A DNA stretch of 64,000 bases, from the NCBI RefSeq assembly GCF_003418935.1, contig NZ_QVMT01000001.1, positions 1,032,063-1,096,062 on the forward strand, given 5' to 3'. This DNA is from Emticicia sp. C21. GTDB lineage: Bacteria; Bacteroidota; Bacteroidia; Cytophagales; Spirosomataceae. The first letter of the stretch is position 1; the number at the start of each line of letters is the position of its first letter. Shown here in pieces: positions 35,501 to 43,594 of this stretch. The notes beneath the pieces were generated by a model, which was not told the DNA's origin, searched no databases, and saw only the letters and a program-made list of their open reading frames with translations. The translations under genes and the position numbers were made by a program.

Positions 35501-35711
35501 TCTGATGGACTTACAGATGCCGGAAATGGATGGGTATCAGGCTACTACGTTTATACGCCAGGAACTCAAAAATACCACCCCTATTATGGCAATGACCGCT
35601 CACTCATTGGTGGGCGAAAAAGATAAGTGTATTGAAATCGGTATGAACGAATACATTACAAAACCATTCAATCAGCGAGAACTTTTTGATAAGATCATGA
35701 GTTTTGTTTGA
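32544..35711 (+). CDS. Hybrid sensor histidine kinase/response regulator with GAF and four PAS domains
   Basis: A 1055-residue cytoplasmic multi-domain kinase without signal peptide or membrane span. Order: GAF (about 20-160), PAS domains at roughly 170-285, 300-405, 415-540 and 555-670, HisKA with H700 in MSHEIRTPMNA, HATPase with the N-box NLANNAVKFT and G-box GGTGLGLSISKS, and a C-terminal receiver domain with D989 in ILMDLQMPEMDGYQA. The phosphate therefore passes from H700 to D989 and on to an unknown HPt protein. It probably senses an intracellular small molecule or redox state; no dedicated partner is adjacent. The long leader may be regulated (see the dyad). Confidence 0.93.
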   Translation: MTALLPVPANEKERLQALKNYNLLDSVKEEEFDRLTRLASIICGVPISVISLIDEERQWFKSKVGLEDDETSRDISFCQYTIMDEALFAVEDATKDDRFRDNPLVLGNPNIRFYAGYPLIDPDGFALGSMCVIDDKPRKLSKEQEEALTILAHEVISQIVARKEKESLKEYETLFNLSKDLICIAEDGHFKKINPAFEQTLGWSDEELIEKPIQEFIHPDDLEFSREQLKALSENVKTLTVNNRYKTADGSYKLLQWVVTREPGTGGSYAIGRDITEQNRIEQELVETKNMLESTNRVAKIGAWKVNLDTHEIAFSDITKEIYEVGADYVPTIENNILFANANKEVIEEMIRDSIENSSSFDTEFQITTAKGNKKWIRAVGKAELSKGRPAILYGTLQDIDKEKQVRLELDKVYTELKAILDADSGIAIITSDGYGNIKTFNKGAELMLGYKADEVIGIHKANLFHDSDEINKYAQTVTEELGIQLHAPDESLIAKARLGTTDTNEWTYITKDGTRITVELSLTPLTNGAKQITGFVGIAKDITAKKIWERKIMLSEERHRGFFEHSQGLMCTHDLKGRFLTVNPAGAQLLGYSAEEYLQKTLFDLVPAEYADVVKAYLHQIKEQGYFKGLMKVQHRDGTFKTWMYNNILSELIDGEKYVIGNAVDMTERILIEKELIKAKVQAEQNAHAKDVFLANMSHEIRTPMNAIVGFANLLKDTPLNEEQAEFLSYITTSTENLLGIINDILDISKIESGHIVIEEIPFSVKEIVRTVKNILKGKANDKGLEIDCSVDESIPATLLGDPTRLNQILLNLANNAVKFTTKGSVNIIVEQIGETETESTVSFKVVDTGIGIPQDKLQMIFDRFTQANSDTTRKYGGTGLGLSISKSLVELQEGTLTVESVADEGSTFGFILTYKKVKEEEKSKNVNNSQLISDKKVHVLLVEDNVLNQKLALRVLEKFGFTSDLAQNGRIAVEKVRENTYDIILMDLQMPEMDGYQATTFIRQELKNTTPIMAMTAHSLVGEKDKCIEIGMNEYITKPFNQRELFDKIMSFV

Positions 35712-35717
35712 GAATAA

Positions 35718-35876
35718 TTTAGTGATTGAGAGAATGAGTGATTAATTGTGAATGGTGAATTAGTGAATGTTTGAAAATAGACAAATAATTTCACTAATTG
35801 TCCAAAGAGTATTAGGAGACCACAAGTCCTTAAACTGGAATTAATCACTCATTCACTAAATCACTCATTCACTCAA
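35718..35876. repeat. Inverted AGTGATT/ATTCACT repeat tract
   Basis: TTTAGTGATTGAGAGAATG-type units at 35718-35765 and ATTAATCACTCATTCACTAA-type units at 35841-35876 are inverted copies. The tract starts right after the kinase stop and fills most of the 300-base gap; it probably forms a long imperfect hairpin. The rest of the gap holds the dyad at 35929-35946. Confidence 0.65.
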
Positions 35877-35928
35877 TCTTTTAAACCTCTCCTCCCCAAG
35901 TGTTTACAATTTCTTAACATGGTTTCTT

Positions 35929-35946
35929 TCTACTATCGTAGAAACT
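35929..35946. promoter_or_regulatory. Small dyad upstream of the phosphate transporter
   Basis: TTTCTAC-TATC-GTAGAAA, a 7-base-arm dyad 66 bases before the start codon, next to GGAATTTTG, which resembles a -7 box. It may be an operator for the phosphate genes. Confidence 0.35.
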
Positions 35947-36011
35947 TTCGGAATTTTGCATCATGAACACCAATATAATCATACTGTAATAACTTAAACC
36001 CAAAATCCCTT

Positions 36012-37427
36012 ATGTTTGGCTTAGAAACCGACATTTTTCTCTTACTCTCTTTCTGCCTTCTGGCGGCCTGTGCATTCGAATTCATTAATGGTTTCCACGA
36101 TACAGCTAACGCTGTTGCTACTGTTATTTATACCAATTCATTAAAACCCACCCAAGCCGTAGTCTGGTCGGGGATCATTAACTTTGTTGGGGTAGTAACC
36201 GGCGGTGTAGGTGTAGGTATGAGTATAGTAAACTTACTCCCGGTTGAACTGTTAATCGACCAGAATGTGTATCATAGTATAGCTATGGTACTGGCCTTAT
36301 TGTTTAGTGCAATTATCTGGAACTTCGGAACCTGGTATTTTGGTATTCCGGCTTCAAGTTCTCATACATTAATCGGTGCTATTTTAGGAGTTGGCTTAGG
36401 CTATGCTCTCTTACCTGACAATACAGCAGGTGTAGCAGCCGTTAACTGGGATAAAGCCAAAGAGATATTCTACGCCTTGTTTTTATCTCCGCTAGTAGGT
36501 TTTAGCTTAGCCGTTATCCTGATGTTCACGCTCCGCAGAGCACTGAATAAAGATATCAGAAAACAGATATTCGACGAACCAAAGAAAAACGAAGAGCCCC
36601 CTTTCTGGGTAAGAGCCATTCTGATTACTACCTGTACACTGGTGAGTTTCTTCCATGGTCGTAACGACGGACAAAAAGGAATTGGTCTGGTAATGTTGAT
36701 TCTGATAGGTATTCTTCCTGCTTACTTCGCTATCAACAATACGCTTGACTTTGATAAAATCAAGCCGGATTTAGCAACGATTTCTCAAAAAATAGCATTG
36801 ATTGATACGACCAGAACTTCAGATGTTGAAAATGCGAGAATCCTCAAAATTAAAGAAAGTGTGAGTTTTCTGAATGCTTTGGCAGATAGCAATAAAGTAG
36901 ACAAAAAGGATGCTCTGGCTGCCCGTAAAGCTTTGCTTACCATCAGTGGTGGTACTAAAAAGCTGGTAGAAGACCCTGATGTTATTTTAAGCGAAGGCGA
37001 TAAAGCCGCTTTGAAAGCAGCAGCTGTGCAAGAAGAAAAAGGTATCAGAAAATATACAGATCACGCACCGATGTGGGTAATTCTGATGATTTCGATGTCG
37101 TTAGGTCTAGGAACGATGATTGGCTGGAAAAGAATCGTGGTAACTGTGGGTGAGAAAATCGGTAAATCTCACCTGACTTATGCGCAAGGAGCCTCGGCTG
37201 AATTAGTGGCTGCTACTACCATCGGATTAGCCTCATGGTTTAAATTACCTGTGAGTACTACGCACTCCTTATCGTCGGGTATTGCAGGTACAATGGTTGC
37301 CAGTAAAGGTATTAAGAACTTACAGTCTGGTACCATCAAAAATATCGCCTTAGCCTGGGTGCTTACTTTACCTGTGGCAATTATCCTTTCAGCTACCTTG
37401 TTTCTGTTCTTCCGTTGGGTTTTATAA
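36012..37427 (+). CDS. PiT-family inorganic phosphate transporter
   Basis: A 471-residue inner-membrane phosphate permease. The two inverted PiT signature repeats are seen: GFHDTANAVATVIYT with GIPASSSHTLIGA in the N-half, and GASAELVAATTIG with KLPVSTTHSLSSGI in the C-half. A large hydrophilic insertion (about 245-345, Lys/Asp/Ala-rich) separates them, longer than in minimal PiT proteins. The downstream porin is about 115 bases away on the same strand, so the pair probably takes phosphate through both membranes (inference). Confidence 0.92.
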   Translation: MFGLETDIFLLLSFCLLAACAFEFINGFHDTANAVATVIYTNSLKPTQAVVWSGIINFVGVVTGGVGVGMSIVNLLPVELLIDQNVYHSIAMVLALLFSAIIWNFGTWYFGIPASSSHTLIGAILGVGLGYALLPDNTAGVAAVNWDKAKEIFYALFLSPLVGFSLAVILMFTLRRALNKDIRKQIFDEPKKNEEPPFWVRAILITTCTLVSFFHGRNDGQKGIGLVMLILIGILPAYFAINNTLDFDKIKPDLATISQKIALIDTTRTSDVENARILKIKESVSFLNALADSNKVDKKDALAARKALLTISGGTKKLVEDPDVILSEGDKAALKAAAVQEEKGIRKYTDHAPMWVILMISMSLGLGTMIGWKRIVVTVGEKIGKSHLTYAQGASAELVAATTIGLASWFKLPVSTTHSLSSGIAGTMVASKGIKNLQSGTIKNIALAWVLTLPVAIILSATLFLFFRWVL

Positions 37428-37476
37428 TCCACCAAGCAGAAACAAGATTCCATTTTAAAGTAAAATCTCAATCTTA

Positions 37477-37514
37477 ACGATAAGATTTCGGCATAAAACC
37501 CGGAATCTTATCGT
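37477..37514. repeat. Inverted repeat between transporter and porin
   Basis: ACGATAAGATT (37477-37487) and AATCTTATCGT (37504-37514) form an 11-base stem with a 16-base loop. No T-run follows, so it is not a standard terminator; it may adjust expression of the porin relative to the permease. Confidence 0.5.
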
Positions 37515-37542
37515 CATAAATTCCAGACATGATGTATTAGTC

Positions 37543-38877
37543 ATGTCAAAAAACACCAATATGAAACTTCACTTGAATCTGTTAGCCAAGACAGGGCTAA
37601 TCGGCTTGTTATTCTATTTCAGTATATCTCAAACGCAAGCGCAAGACCATGGGTCTTTGACAGAGATTGATACAACTACCACCCGTAAATTGCTTGCTAC
37701 GCTCAAAAAATACGAATATGTAGGCATCAGTGGTTATATTCAGCCCCAATTCCAGTGGATACAAACCAAAGGAGCTAAGAATTTTAATGGTGGTGATTTT
37801 CAGCCCAATGCCAGCAATCGTTTCATGATGCGTCGGGGGCGTCTGCGCTTTGATTATGCACGCTTCTTCGAAAATGGCATGCCCAAACTCTACTTTATCT
37901 TTCAGTTTGATGGTACCGAAAGAGGTATTTTTATCCGGGATTTCTGGGGACGTATCTACGAAAATAAATTCAAATCTTTTTATCTGACAACTGGTATGTT
38001 TGCCCGCCCATTCGGCTTTGAATTAGGCTATGGCTCACCAGACCGTGAATCGCCGGAGCGTGGTAGAATGTCTCAGATTCTGATGAAAGTAGAGCGTGAT
38101 TTTGGTTTTATGGGAAGTTATGAGCCCCGAACAAAAACCAATTTCCTCAAATATATTAAGTTTGACTTAGCCGTATTTAACGGACAAGGCGTAAACGCTG
38201 TGGCTGATTTTGATAACCATAAAGACCTTGTTTCAAGGCTTTCGGTAAAGCATTTTAACCTGGCTCCTAAACTGATTGTCAGTGGTAGTGTATCGGGTTT
38301 CTTTGGTGGAATGGAACAGTTTACGAATCAAATTTACCGCATGAATGAGTCTACCAGACATTTCGCTATAGATTCGTCAGCTAATAATGTTGGCAAAATT
38401 GCCCCTAGAAATTATTACGGAGCCGATATTCAAATCAGAATCCCTAATCAGGTAGGTGAAACGGAGTTCAGAGCAGAGTATATTAGGGGAACACAAACGG
38501 CCATTCAGAATACAACAGAAACACCTGCGGTAATCCCTATGGAAAATGGCAAATTATCGCCATTATATGTCCGTAATTTTGATGGGGCCTATTTTTATTA
38601 TCTGCAACACCTTGGCAGCAAGAAACACCAGTTGGTAGTAAAATATGATTGGTATGACCCCAACAAAAGCGTAAAAGGCAAACAAATCGGACAGGGATTT
38701 ACTGGTGCTGATGTACGCTTTAATACCTTTGGTTTCGGCTACCTGACGTATATTTATGAGAATGTTCGCCTGATGCTCTGGTACGAAATGCCACAGAATG
38801 AAAAGACTTCCCTAAATGAATATACTAGGGATCTGAAGGATAATAATTTTACCTGTCGGGTGCAGTATAGGTTCTAA
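37543..38877 (+). CDS. Phosphate-selective porin O/P-like outer-membrane protein
   Basis: A 444-residue outer-membrane beta-barrel with a signal peptide ending TQAQ (Met codons at 37543 and 37561 are both possible starts, the latter giving the neater signal). The ISGYIQPQFQWIQ first strand, RRGRLRFDYARFF and a C-terminal aromatic strand (FTCRVQYRF) are the pattern of the porin O/P family. Context next to PiT supports a phosphate porin role. Its stop overlaps the TamB stop by four bases (convergent). Confidence 0.85.
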   Translation: MSKNTNMKLHLNLLAKTGLIGLLFYFSISQTQAQDHGSLTEIDTTTTRKLLATLKKYEYVGISGYIQPQFQWIQTKGAKNFNGGDFQPNASNRFMMRRGRLRFDYARFFENGMPKLYFIFQFDGTERGIFIRDFWGRIYENKFKSFYLTTGMFARPFGFELGYGSPDRESPERGRMSQILMKVERDFGFMGSYEPRTKTNFLKYIKFDLAVFNGQGVNAVADFDNHKDLVSRLSVKHFNLAPKLIVSGSVSGFFGGMEQFTNQIYRMNESTRHFAIDSSANNVGKIAPRNYYGADIQIRIPNQVGETEFRAEYIRGTQTAIQNTTETPAVIPMENGKLSPLYVRNFDGAYFYYLQHLGSKKHQLVVKYDWYDPNKSVKGKQIGQGFTGADVRFNTFGFGYLTYIYENVRLMLWYEMPQNEKTSLNEYTRDLKDNNFTCRVQYRF

Positions 38878-41800
38878 AGAACGACACCCAGCCGCCCCCC
38901 AGCCCTTAAAGGGGTGCTTACAACTTCGTCGATTTTTTTTAGCTCCCCTTTAGGGGCCGGGGGGCTTGGTTTACGTTTGAAGATTGTATTAAAATTACGG
39001 GTATGTTGCAAGCTTACACCGTTTACGGTTACGTTGGTGTTGAAGTTGTAGAAATAGTTGGGTACGTTTCGGCTGTAGGCCTTTAAGCGCCAGCTACCCT
39101 CTTCGTTCAACAACCACTCTACTTCGCCACCATAAAAATAGTTTCCGGCGGTTTGCTCCTGACTTTGCAGAATCGTATTATTCACACTCAGTTTCAAGCG
39201 ATTATTGCTGAAACGATACGAGAAATTGAACTGCATATTGTTGAACAAACTCTGGCGCACATTACTCATGGCGCCTAACTGTACCCCGATTTCAAGATTC
39301 GGGTCTATTTTAGATGCAATAGTTCCTAATTGATTAGTCAATAAACTACTTACATTATCTAAAAGCAATTGGGAATCAACAGCATCTTTGAAACTATTAT
39401 CTGAGAATAATCGATTAAATGCTGCTACCCCTACAAAGTTGTTTGAGAGGAGTTGCTCGTCATTCCTGAGTCGTTGTTCAAAGGCAATTACCTGTGGTTG
39501 AAGATTCAAAGGTATTCTACGCTGATCGAATTTAATATCGTATTTAATGGTAGGCTTCATTAACTTATCTGTGAGTATCACGTACGCACTTACCGGATAC
39601 GTTGCTTTTAATTCAGAACTATTGCTACTAGAGGCTATTCCATCAGGGATAAACACATTAGCCGTTACAATAGCACTAATACTGATGTCTGCATCATACG
39701 GGTCACCCGACCAACGAATCCAGCTGCCATCGGCAATATCAAATTTCCTTACACGAGAGATATTCTGTAAGCTGAAATCATACTTTCCGCTTCTGATAGT
39801 ATAAGGGCCTGTCATAGTAAAGCCGCCACGCGTATCATATTCAATACTGATACGTCCGTTTCCTATGGCTGTCAGCTGGTCTTTATTAATACGGTCAAAG
39901 ATTACTATACATTCAGCATCAGGGGTAATGGTAAAGTTAAATGCCATACTTAGGCTACCAGACTCTTCGGTGTTAAGTGAGTCTTTTTTAGCACTTTTAT
40001 TTTTAACTTCCTGTGTATTTCTGGTAACAAATGTGATTCCCTCCTCTTCGGTATTTACATAGGTAGCACCATCCAAAGGAATAGTTATCTGAGTACCTTT
40101 TTTACTGGTAAGATTACCCGTAATAGCTACATTTTTCAAGCTTCCTGTGATATGTAAATCGCCAGTGGCGATACCTGTTCCGTAAAAATCCTCATTGTTT
40201 TTAATGGTGGTATTCATGATTTTAAAACCATCCCGACCACGCATATAAGCATGCAGACCCAACATGAAGTTTCCGCCACCACCATTAAAAATACCCCCTG
40301 CCAGTTCGGCTTCATTACCGAGGGCATCACGTACTTTAAAGCCTTTTTGTGCTACAAAGCCCTCTTCATTAAGGTTGATTTTATCATCAAAATACAAGGC
40401 TGTATTCAATTCGTTCACTACCAGGCTCCCTTTCTCCACTGCCACACTGCCTCTGATAACGGGGTCGCCCGGTGTGCCCCTGATGGTAAGCGCACCTGAG
40501 CCATAGCCCCCAACATTAGAGAAAATATCATCTACAAACGACTGGAATATTTCAAGATTAGCTTTGTTCAGGTTCGCTTTCAGGTTGAGTGGGTCGTAGT
40601 CGTCTTTGGGGTCATAAGTACCGGATATACGGAATATCTCGTTATTAATTCTGATAACATTACCATAGATATTGAGTTTCCGGGTCAGATTATCCCAAAG
40701 CACTTCGCCTGCTATATCACCTACCAGACTGTTTTTGTATATCAATTCATTAATACCAAACTGGCTTGTAATGATCCCATCGTTATAAACATCTTTCAAC
40801 ATCATCTTACCATTAACAATACCTTTCAGATCAACATTGGTAAGGGGTTGCAGGGTTTTTAAGTCAAAATCCTGCACATTGATATAGGCTTCTTTCAGGC
40901 TATCGCTTGATAAATAGCCATTCATTGAGATACTCTGATTTTTGTTGGCAATAGATACATCCTGAAAACAAATATCCGACTGAAAGAAATTAATCAGGTT
41001 GTTCTGTGCCACCTGCCAGGTTTCGCCCAGCAAATCAAGTTTGGTGTTACGATGATTAAGACTTACATCTATTTCGTCGTGCAAGAAGGCCAGTTGGCCA
41101 AATACCTGTGCTTTATTTGAGCTTTTCTGTTGCTTGATTTTCGCATCAAATTCAATCACATTGGCTTGTCCCCAGGCTCCGTTCACTTCCAGTTTTTCGG
41201 TAGGTGCCATATCACCCAACTTCTGTTTATCTGAGTTAAATACCAATGAAGTCAGGATTTTTGGAGAGGTAACTTCTTTAGAAGTATTGAAGTCTAATTC
41301 GTTATTGTAAAAAGTAAAGCTTCCATGGCGGAGGGTATCAATCTTGCCACCCAATGAAACCTCAACTGTGCTTCTTATATTGAGTTGTCCGTTTAGTTCA
41401 GTATTGGGTGAGATATACAGATTCGGATAGAAATAAGCGAAGAAAGGCTCTGATTTCTTAAATAAGACTTTATAATCTAAGTTATATCTGGGTTGGTAAG
41501 TACTAACAGGCAGACTCATGTAATATGCCATCCGGGTAGCTTCGTCTTCTACAAAATACTGGGTGTATTCTTTTGAGAAGCGCGTCACATCGCTTATTAC
41601 CTGACTTGGGGTGAACTTGCCCGTGACATCAATATTGAAAAATTCTGAGAGCAGGCTAACACGGCGGGAATTGCTGTCTAGAGTTGAGGTAACAAATACA
41701 GAGTCAATCCCTAGTTTGCGGTTGTCGTACTGCAAAACTGTGTGAAGCAATTGAGCCTTTCCAATCCAGTTATCTAATTCATTCCCCTGAAAATCGAGGG

Positions 41801-43481
41801 TTATTTCTGAGCGGAATTTTACATCGTTTTTTGCATAGCCTAATGCTCGCAGATTAGCATTCTGCACAATGCCATGGATATCAAATTTATTTAGTGCCTG
41901 TGCAAAATCTACTTTGCCGCCAATATTAAAAGTCAGATTGGTATCTTTTACAATTATCCGCCCATCAAACAAAGATTGGCTCATGGCCCCATCTACATGG
42001 ATATTCTTATAATCATACCCATTAAACCAGATATGCTTCACCGTTCCGTCAAAATTCAACAGGGCGTCTTTAATCGTCAATCCTTTGCCTTTTATTTCGC
42101 CGTTAAATGACATTCGCTGAAGCATTCCCTCTTCGTTCACCAGCTTACCTAATTCCAGTTCTTCTACCATTAACGACCCGGTATAAGTAGGCAAAGCTTT
42201 GCCATCAGGAATTTTCATGGTGATGTTTCCGGCTACCATTCCGAGTTGAGATTTTACAAAGGCATCGGTAGTGAAATCATTGTATAGTCCTTTGAAAATT
42301 CCGGCAAAAGTGGTTATACCAAATTTTTTTACATGCTGGTTATATAAAGAATCACCAACATACTGGCGGGCGTCAACGGCATCAATCTGCGAGGGTTTCC
42401 AGTTCAGATCCATTACTGCCTTTCGCAAATCAGGCATATGCTTAAAGGCAATTTCTCCGTCGAGATAGCTATTTGTACCGAATTTCAGATTAAAATTCCT
42501 GACCCGGAAATCATGTACTGTTCCCCTGAAATCTCCGTTGAGCAGGTAGTTTTCCCGATATTCATACATATCTGTGGCAAATCTGCCGAGATCCTGTGCA
42601 TCAATTTCACAATCACTTAAATCACCTATCATTTCAACTTTTTCGTTGAAATCACTGAAATCTCTTGGGGTACGATAATTGAAATGGACTGACCGTTTGA
42701 GGGTAGAATTATTGATTTTGGCATATAAATCATCAAACCTCATATGCTGTCTTGAATAAAAGAACTGCGTATTCAGCTCCTTGATTTCAAGGTCACTCCG
42801 GCGATCCTTGCCTTTCAAATCAGTCAGGGCAAATTTGATGGTATCACCTTGTATGAAAAAGTCTTTCAATAGCCCCTGTACTCCATTTACCGTAAAGTTA
42901 TTATAATCAAATTCTTCTTTCGGAAACCGCGGTTCTTCAGGGTCTTGTAGTGTAAATGTTCCACCCTGAATATAGGTTTCATCAATCGTAAACGGAATAT
43001 TGCGCTCTATCCGAACCTTGGCCGTATCAGGAGTTGAAGTCAGGTCTTCAATCTTAGCTATCCATTTATCAATATTCAAATCGCCATCGGTTTCGTAAAT
43101 GAGTTTCACCCGAGGATCGAGAACCATTACATAATCAAGATTATTATCAAAGGTCAGAAAAGTATTCCAGTCGAAATTAAAATTGGTTTTAGAGTTGACG
43201 TATAACTCTTTTACAAAAATCATTTCGCGGTTTTTGTAGTCGTAAATGGTCACGTTCTCTAAGGTGATTTCATCAAACCAGGTAAGCTTGGCTTTTTCGA
43301 TTTTTACTTTGGAACCCAGTTTTTCAGAGAGGTATTCGGTGGCTCTTTGGAGCGCCATTGTTTGTACTACCGGAAGCTGCAGGGCATAAAACACAATCAT
43401 TATTCCCATAAAGATTACGAAAATAAGATTCAGCAGGATTCTGGTTGATATTTTAATTGCCTGGCGCAAATACTTTAACAA
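38874..43481 (-). CDS. tamB: Translocation and assembly module protein TamB-like
   Basis: A 1535-residue AsmA/TamB-type protein: one N-terminal membrane helix (about 10-30), a very long beta-taco body, and the C-terminal TamB (DUF490) domain (about 1080-1490). In the cell it spans the periplasm and moves lipids or helps insert outer-membrane proteins. The start is TTG 43481; no better ATG is present. The last 30 or so residues, from about KRKPSPPAPKGE on, come from a translated GC-rich repeat and are probably not part of the functional protein. It is divergent from tsaD, a gene order I associate with Bacteroidota genomes. Confidence 0.9.
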   Translation of the reverse strand: MLKYLRQAIKISTRILLNLIFVIFMGIMIVFYALQLPVVQTMALQRATEYLSEKLGSKVKIEKAKLTWFDEITLENVTIYDYKNREMIFVKELYVNSKTNFNFDWNTFLTFDNNLDYVMVLDPRVKLIYETDGDLNIDKWIAKIEDLTSTPDTAKVRIERNIPFTIDETYIQGGTFTLQDPEEPRFPKEEFDYNNFTVNGVQGLLKDFFIQGDTIKFALTDLKGKDRRSDLEIKELNTQFFYSRQHMRFDDLYAKINNSTLKRSVHFNYRTPRDFSDFNEKVEMIGDLSDCEIDAQDLGRFATDMYEYRENYLLNGDFRGTVHDFRVRNFNLKFGTNSYLDGEIAFKHMPDLRKAVMDLNWKPSQIDAVDARQYVGDSLYNQHVKKFGITTFAGIFKGLYNDFTTDAFVKSQLGMVAGNITMKIPDGKALPTYTGSLMVEELELGKLVNEEGMLQRMSFNGEIKGKGLTIKDALLNFDGTVKHIWFNGYDYKNIHVDGAMSQSLFDGRIIVKDTNLTFNIGGKVDFAQALNKFDIHGIVQNANLRALGYAKNDVKFRSEITLDFQGNELDNWIGKAQLLHTVLQYDNRKLGIDSVFVTSTLDSNSRRVSLLSEFFNIDVTGKFTPSQVISDVTRFSKEYTQYFVEDEATRMAYYMSLPVSTYQPRYNLDYKVLFKKSEPFFAYFYPNLYISPNTELNGQLNIRSTVEVSLGGKIDTLRHGSFTFYNNELDFNTSKEVTSPKILTSLVFNSDKQKLGDMAPTEKLEVNGAWGQANVIEFDAKIKQQKSSNKAQVFGQLAFLHDEIDVSLNHRNTKLDLLGETWQVAQNNLINFFQSDICFQDVSIANKNQSISMNGYLSSDSLKEAYINVQDFDLKTLQPLTNVDLKGIVNGKMMLKDVYNDGIITSQFGINELIYKNSLVGDIAGEVLWDNLTRKLNIYGNVIRINNEIFRISGTYDPKDDYDPLNLKANLNKANLEIFQSFVDDIFSNVGGYGSGALTIRGTPGDPVIRGSVAVEKGSLVVNELNTALYFDDKINLNEEGFVAQKGFKVRDALGNEAELAGGIFNGGGGNFMLGLHAYMRGRDGFKIMNTTIKNNEDFYGTGIATGDLHITGSLKNVAITGNLTSKKGTQITIPLDGATYVNTEEEGITFVTRNTQEVKNKSAKKDSLNTEESGSLSMAFNFTITPDAECIVIFDRINKDQLTAIGNGRISIEYDTRGGFTMTGPYTIRSGKYDFSLQNISRVRKFDIADGSWIRWSGDPYDADISISAIVTANVFIPDGIASSSNSSELKATYPVSAYVILTDKLMKPTIKYDIKFDQRRIPLNLQPQVIAFEQRLRNDEQLLSNNFVGVAAFNRLFSDNSFKDAVDSQLLLDNVSSLLTNQLGTIASKIDPNLEIGVQLGAMSNVRQSLFNNMQFNFSYRFSNNRLKLSVNNTILQSQEQTAGNYFYGGEVEWLLNEEGSWRLKAYSRNVPNYFYNFNTNVTVNGVSLQHTRNFNTIFKRKPSPPAPKGELKKIDEVVSTPLRAGGRLGVVL
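38891..38969. repeat. GC-rich palindromic element, CCCTTAAAGGGG type
   Basis: Arm 1 (38891-38918) and arm 2 (38941-38969) are inverted copies with about three mismatches; each also contains a small palindrome (CCCTTAAAGGGG, CCCCTTTAGGGG). The element is translated as the C-terminal tail of TamB on the minus strand. Repeats of this kind are common between genes in Bacteroidota. Confidence 0.75.
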
Positions 43482-43530
43482 AAAAACAAAATAATTAACA
43501 AATCAATTAATTACTGAATTACCCATAGTA

Positions 43531-43580
43531 ATTTTGTGTTTTAATTTACTAAGTGGTTTAGAAACCATAAAACACAAAAT
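43531..43580 (+). promoter_or_regulatory. Large stem-loop in front of tsaD
   Basis: ATTTTGTGTTTTA (43531-43543) and its perfect complement (43568-43580) enclose a second small hairpin TGGTTT/AAACCA (43554-43567). It ends 14 bases before the TTG start of tsaD. A TAATTTTG -7-like motif overlaps its first arm (43529-43536). It could act as an operator or limit translation. Confidence 0.55.
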
Positions 43581-43594
43581 TATACCCTTTAGTT

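Noticed and set aside
37477-37514. Terminator of the phosphate transporter
   Set aside because: The stem has no T-run on either strand, so I list it only as an inverted repeat.
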